17,016 nt of DNA from an uncultured Desulfobacterium sp. (GTDB lineage Bacteria; Desulfobacterota; Desulfobacteria; Desulfobacterales; Desulfobacteraceae): positions 1-17,016 of the forward strand of contig CAKZLA010000406.1 of NCBI GenBank assembly GCA_937124525.1, in the 5' to 3' direction. Made by a program: the position numbers and the translations under genes. A model generated the notes under the pieces. It worked only from the letters and a program-made list of their open reading frames with translations. It was not told the origin of the DNA and did not search any database. Positions 16,146 to 17,016 of this stretch are shown one piece after another (within the stretch, counting starts at the first letter, position 1; each line of letters starts with the position of its first letter).

Positions 16146-16197
16146 GGGAACCGCCCGTCAAGATTGTCATGTGTTGTGATCAGGCCCGAAGATTACC

Positions 16198-17016
16198 TCA
16201 ATTAATAAAGTGACTTGGCAGCCAGGTGATTATCCCGGGAATGAGTATACAAAGGATAATGGTTACAACCTGAAGCCCCACAAAGGGCATGACCCCGCGA
16301 TAAATATCTGTTGTTTCCACCTCCGGGGGAGTTATTCCCTTTAAATAAAAGATGGAATAGGCAAAGGGCGGAGTGAGAAAAGAAATCTGCAGGTTTACCA
16401 TGACCAACACCGCAAACCACACGGGATCAAATCCAAGCTTTGCCGCAATGGGGGTGATTAAGGGAACAATGATAAAAAGAATTCCCATCCAATCAATGAA
16501 CATGCCGCATAATACAAGCAGCAGCATGATGGACATGAGAATGCCCCACTTGCCCATGGGAAGATTCAAAAAGAGGTTTGTGATAACCTCATCTCCGCCA
16601 ATGGCCACAAACACCGTGGAAAAAAAGCTTGCACCAATGGCAATCATCATGATCATGCAGGTGATGGTCAGGGTCTGCTGACAGGCCTCCCGGACCACGG
16701 CCATGTTCAGACGGCCATATCCTGCGGCAAGGATCATACTTGCCGCAGCGCCCACGGCGGCGGCCTCGGTCACGGCGGCTATGCCAAAAAAAATACTTCC
16801 CAGCACCGAAAAGATTATCAGGGCCGGGGGAATCACAGAGGTAAAAAGAATCCGCAGTTTTTCTTTAAACGAAACCTGGCGCTCTTCCCTGGGCATGGGA
16901 GGTCCATCCTGGGGATTTAAATAACATCTTATGCCAATGTAGAGCATGTAGAGGAAGGTCAGCAACAGTCCCGGCACCAGGGTGCCAAGGAAAAGTTTCC
17001 CCACGGATATGCGGGC
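16198..17016 (-). CDS. TRAP transporter large permease, DctM type (partial, N-terminus off the right edge)
   Basis: The large membrane subunit of a TRAP transporter, which imports organic acids with sodium and a periplasmic binding protein. 272 residues are present and the frame is open to the right edge; a GTG at 17004 is internal because coding-like sequence (ARIS) continues before it. About seven hydrophobic helices remain. Typical DctM features are VGKLFLGTLVPGLLL, the loop to SVIPPALIIFSVLGSIFFGIAAVTEAAAVG, LVLCGMFIDWMGILFIIVPLITP, and LQISFLTPPFAYSIFYLKG, which resembles the mannitol/chloroaromatic (FcbT3-like) subgroup. The small permease and binding protein would be expected to the right. 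Being just upstream of lutABC it could carry lactate or pyruvate; that is inference. Confidence 0.92.
   Translation of the reverse strand, partial: ARISVGKLFLGTLVPGLLLTFLYMLYIGIRCYLNPQDGPPMPREERQVSFKEKLRILFTSVIPPALIIFSVLGSIFFGIAAVTEAAAVGAAASMILAAGYGRLNMAVVREACQQTLTITCMIMMIAIGASFFSTVFVAIGGDEVITNLFLNLPMGKWGILMSIMLLLVLCGMFIDWMGILFIIVPLITPIAAKLGFDPVWFAVLVMVNLQISFLTPPFAYSIFYLKGITPPEVETTDIYRGVMPFVGLQVVTIILCILIPGIITWLPSHFIN

Overview
The window looks like a chromosomal segment of a mid-GC, Gram-negative anaerobe, most likely a sulfate reducer of the Desulfobacteraceae type (Desulfobacterota). This is inferred from the gene mix: LutABC lactate oxidation beside a TRAP permease, Tdh/Kbl threonine breakdown, RecBCD-type repair, a large GAF protein, and sigma-54 signals. 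No ribosomal or other taxonomic marker is present to prove it.

Layout, left to right. (1) 1-7135, minus strand: a probable transcription unit read right to left, patB/malY-type PLP C-S lyase, then a 781-residue GAF-domain protein of an uncharacterised family, then recC. recC starts one base after the GAF stop and leaves the left edge still open. (2) 7329-8498, plus strand: a 12-helix MFS transporter, divergent from patB. (3) 8526-10871, minus strand: kbl then tdh, the two-enzyme route from threonine to glycine plus acetyl-CoA; the gap between them holds a two-tiered stem-loop. (4) 10872-11563: a 690-base region with no intact gene. It holds the severed C-terminal Fis-type helix-turn-helix of a sigma-54 activator, a 2 x 20-bp imperfect tandem repeat, and a good -24/-12 (sigma-54) promoter reading right. 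(5) 11564-12940, plus strand: a sodium:alanine/glycine symporter (AGCS family). (6) 12945-13047: a 103-bp non-coding palindromic element flanked by a perfect 8-bp direct repeat, i.e. a MITE-like insertion exactly at the stop codon of the symporter gene. (7) 13066-16041, minus strand: lutA-lutB-lutC, overlapping genes for the iron-sulfur L-lactate dehydrogenase complex, preceded by a palindrome and a partial GntR-type operator. (8) 16198-17016, minus strand: the C-terminal part of a TRAP transporter large permease, running off the right edge.

How the genes fit together: TRAP permease plus LutABC suggest uptake of a small organic acid, plausibly lactate, and its oxidation to pyruvate. Kbl/Tdh and the symporter suggest amino-acid (threonine, glycine, alanine) use, with the symporter probably under sigma-54 control. 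RecC is the scaffold and Chi-recognition subunit of RecBCD. Its most unusual trait here is a run of 14 G at 307-320 inside the reading frame, next to a Ser/Asp/Pro-rich insert: gain or loss of one base would truncate the protein.

I see no CRISPR array, rRNA, tRNA, prophage, or complete transposase gene. No recognisable new multi-gene system is present; the points most worth a second look are the MITE-like element, the G14 tract in recC, the GAF family coupled to recC, and the decayed activator next to a sigma-54 promoter.
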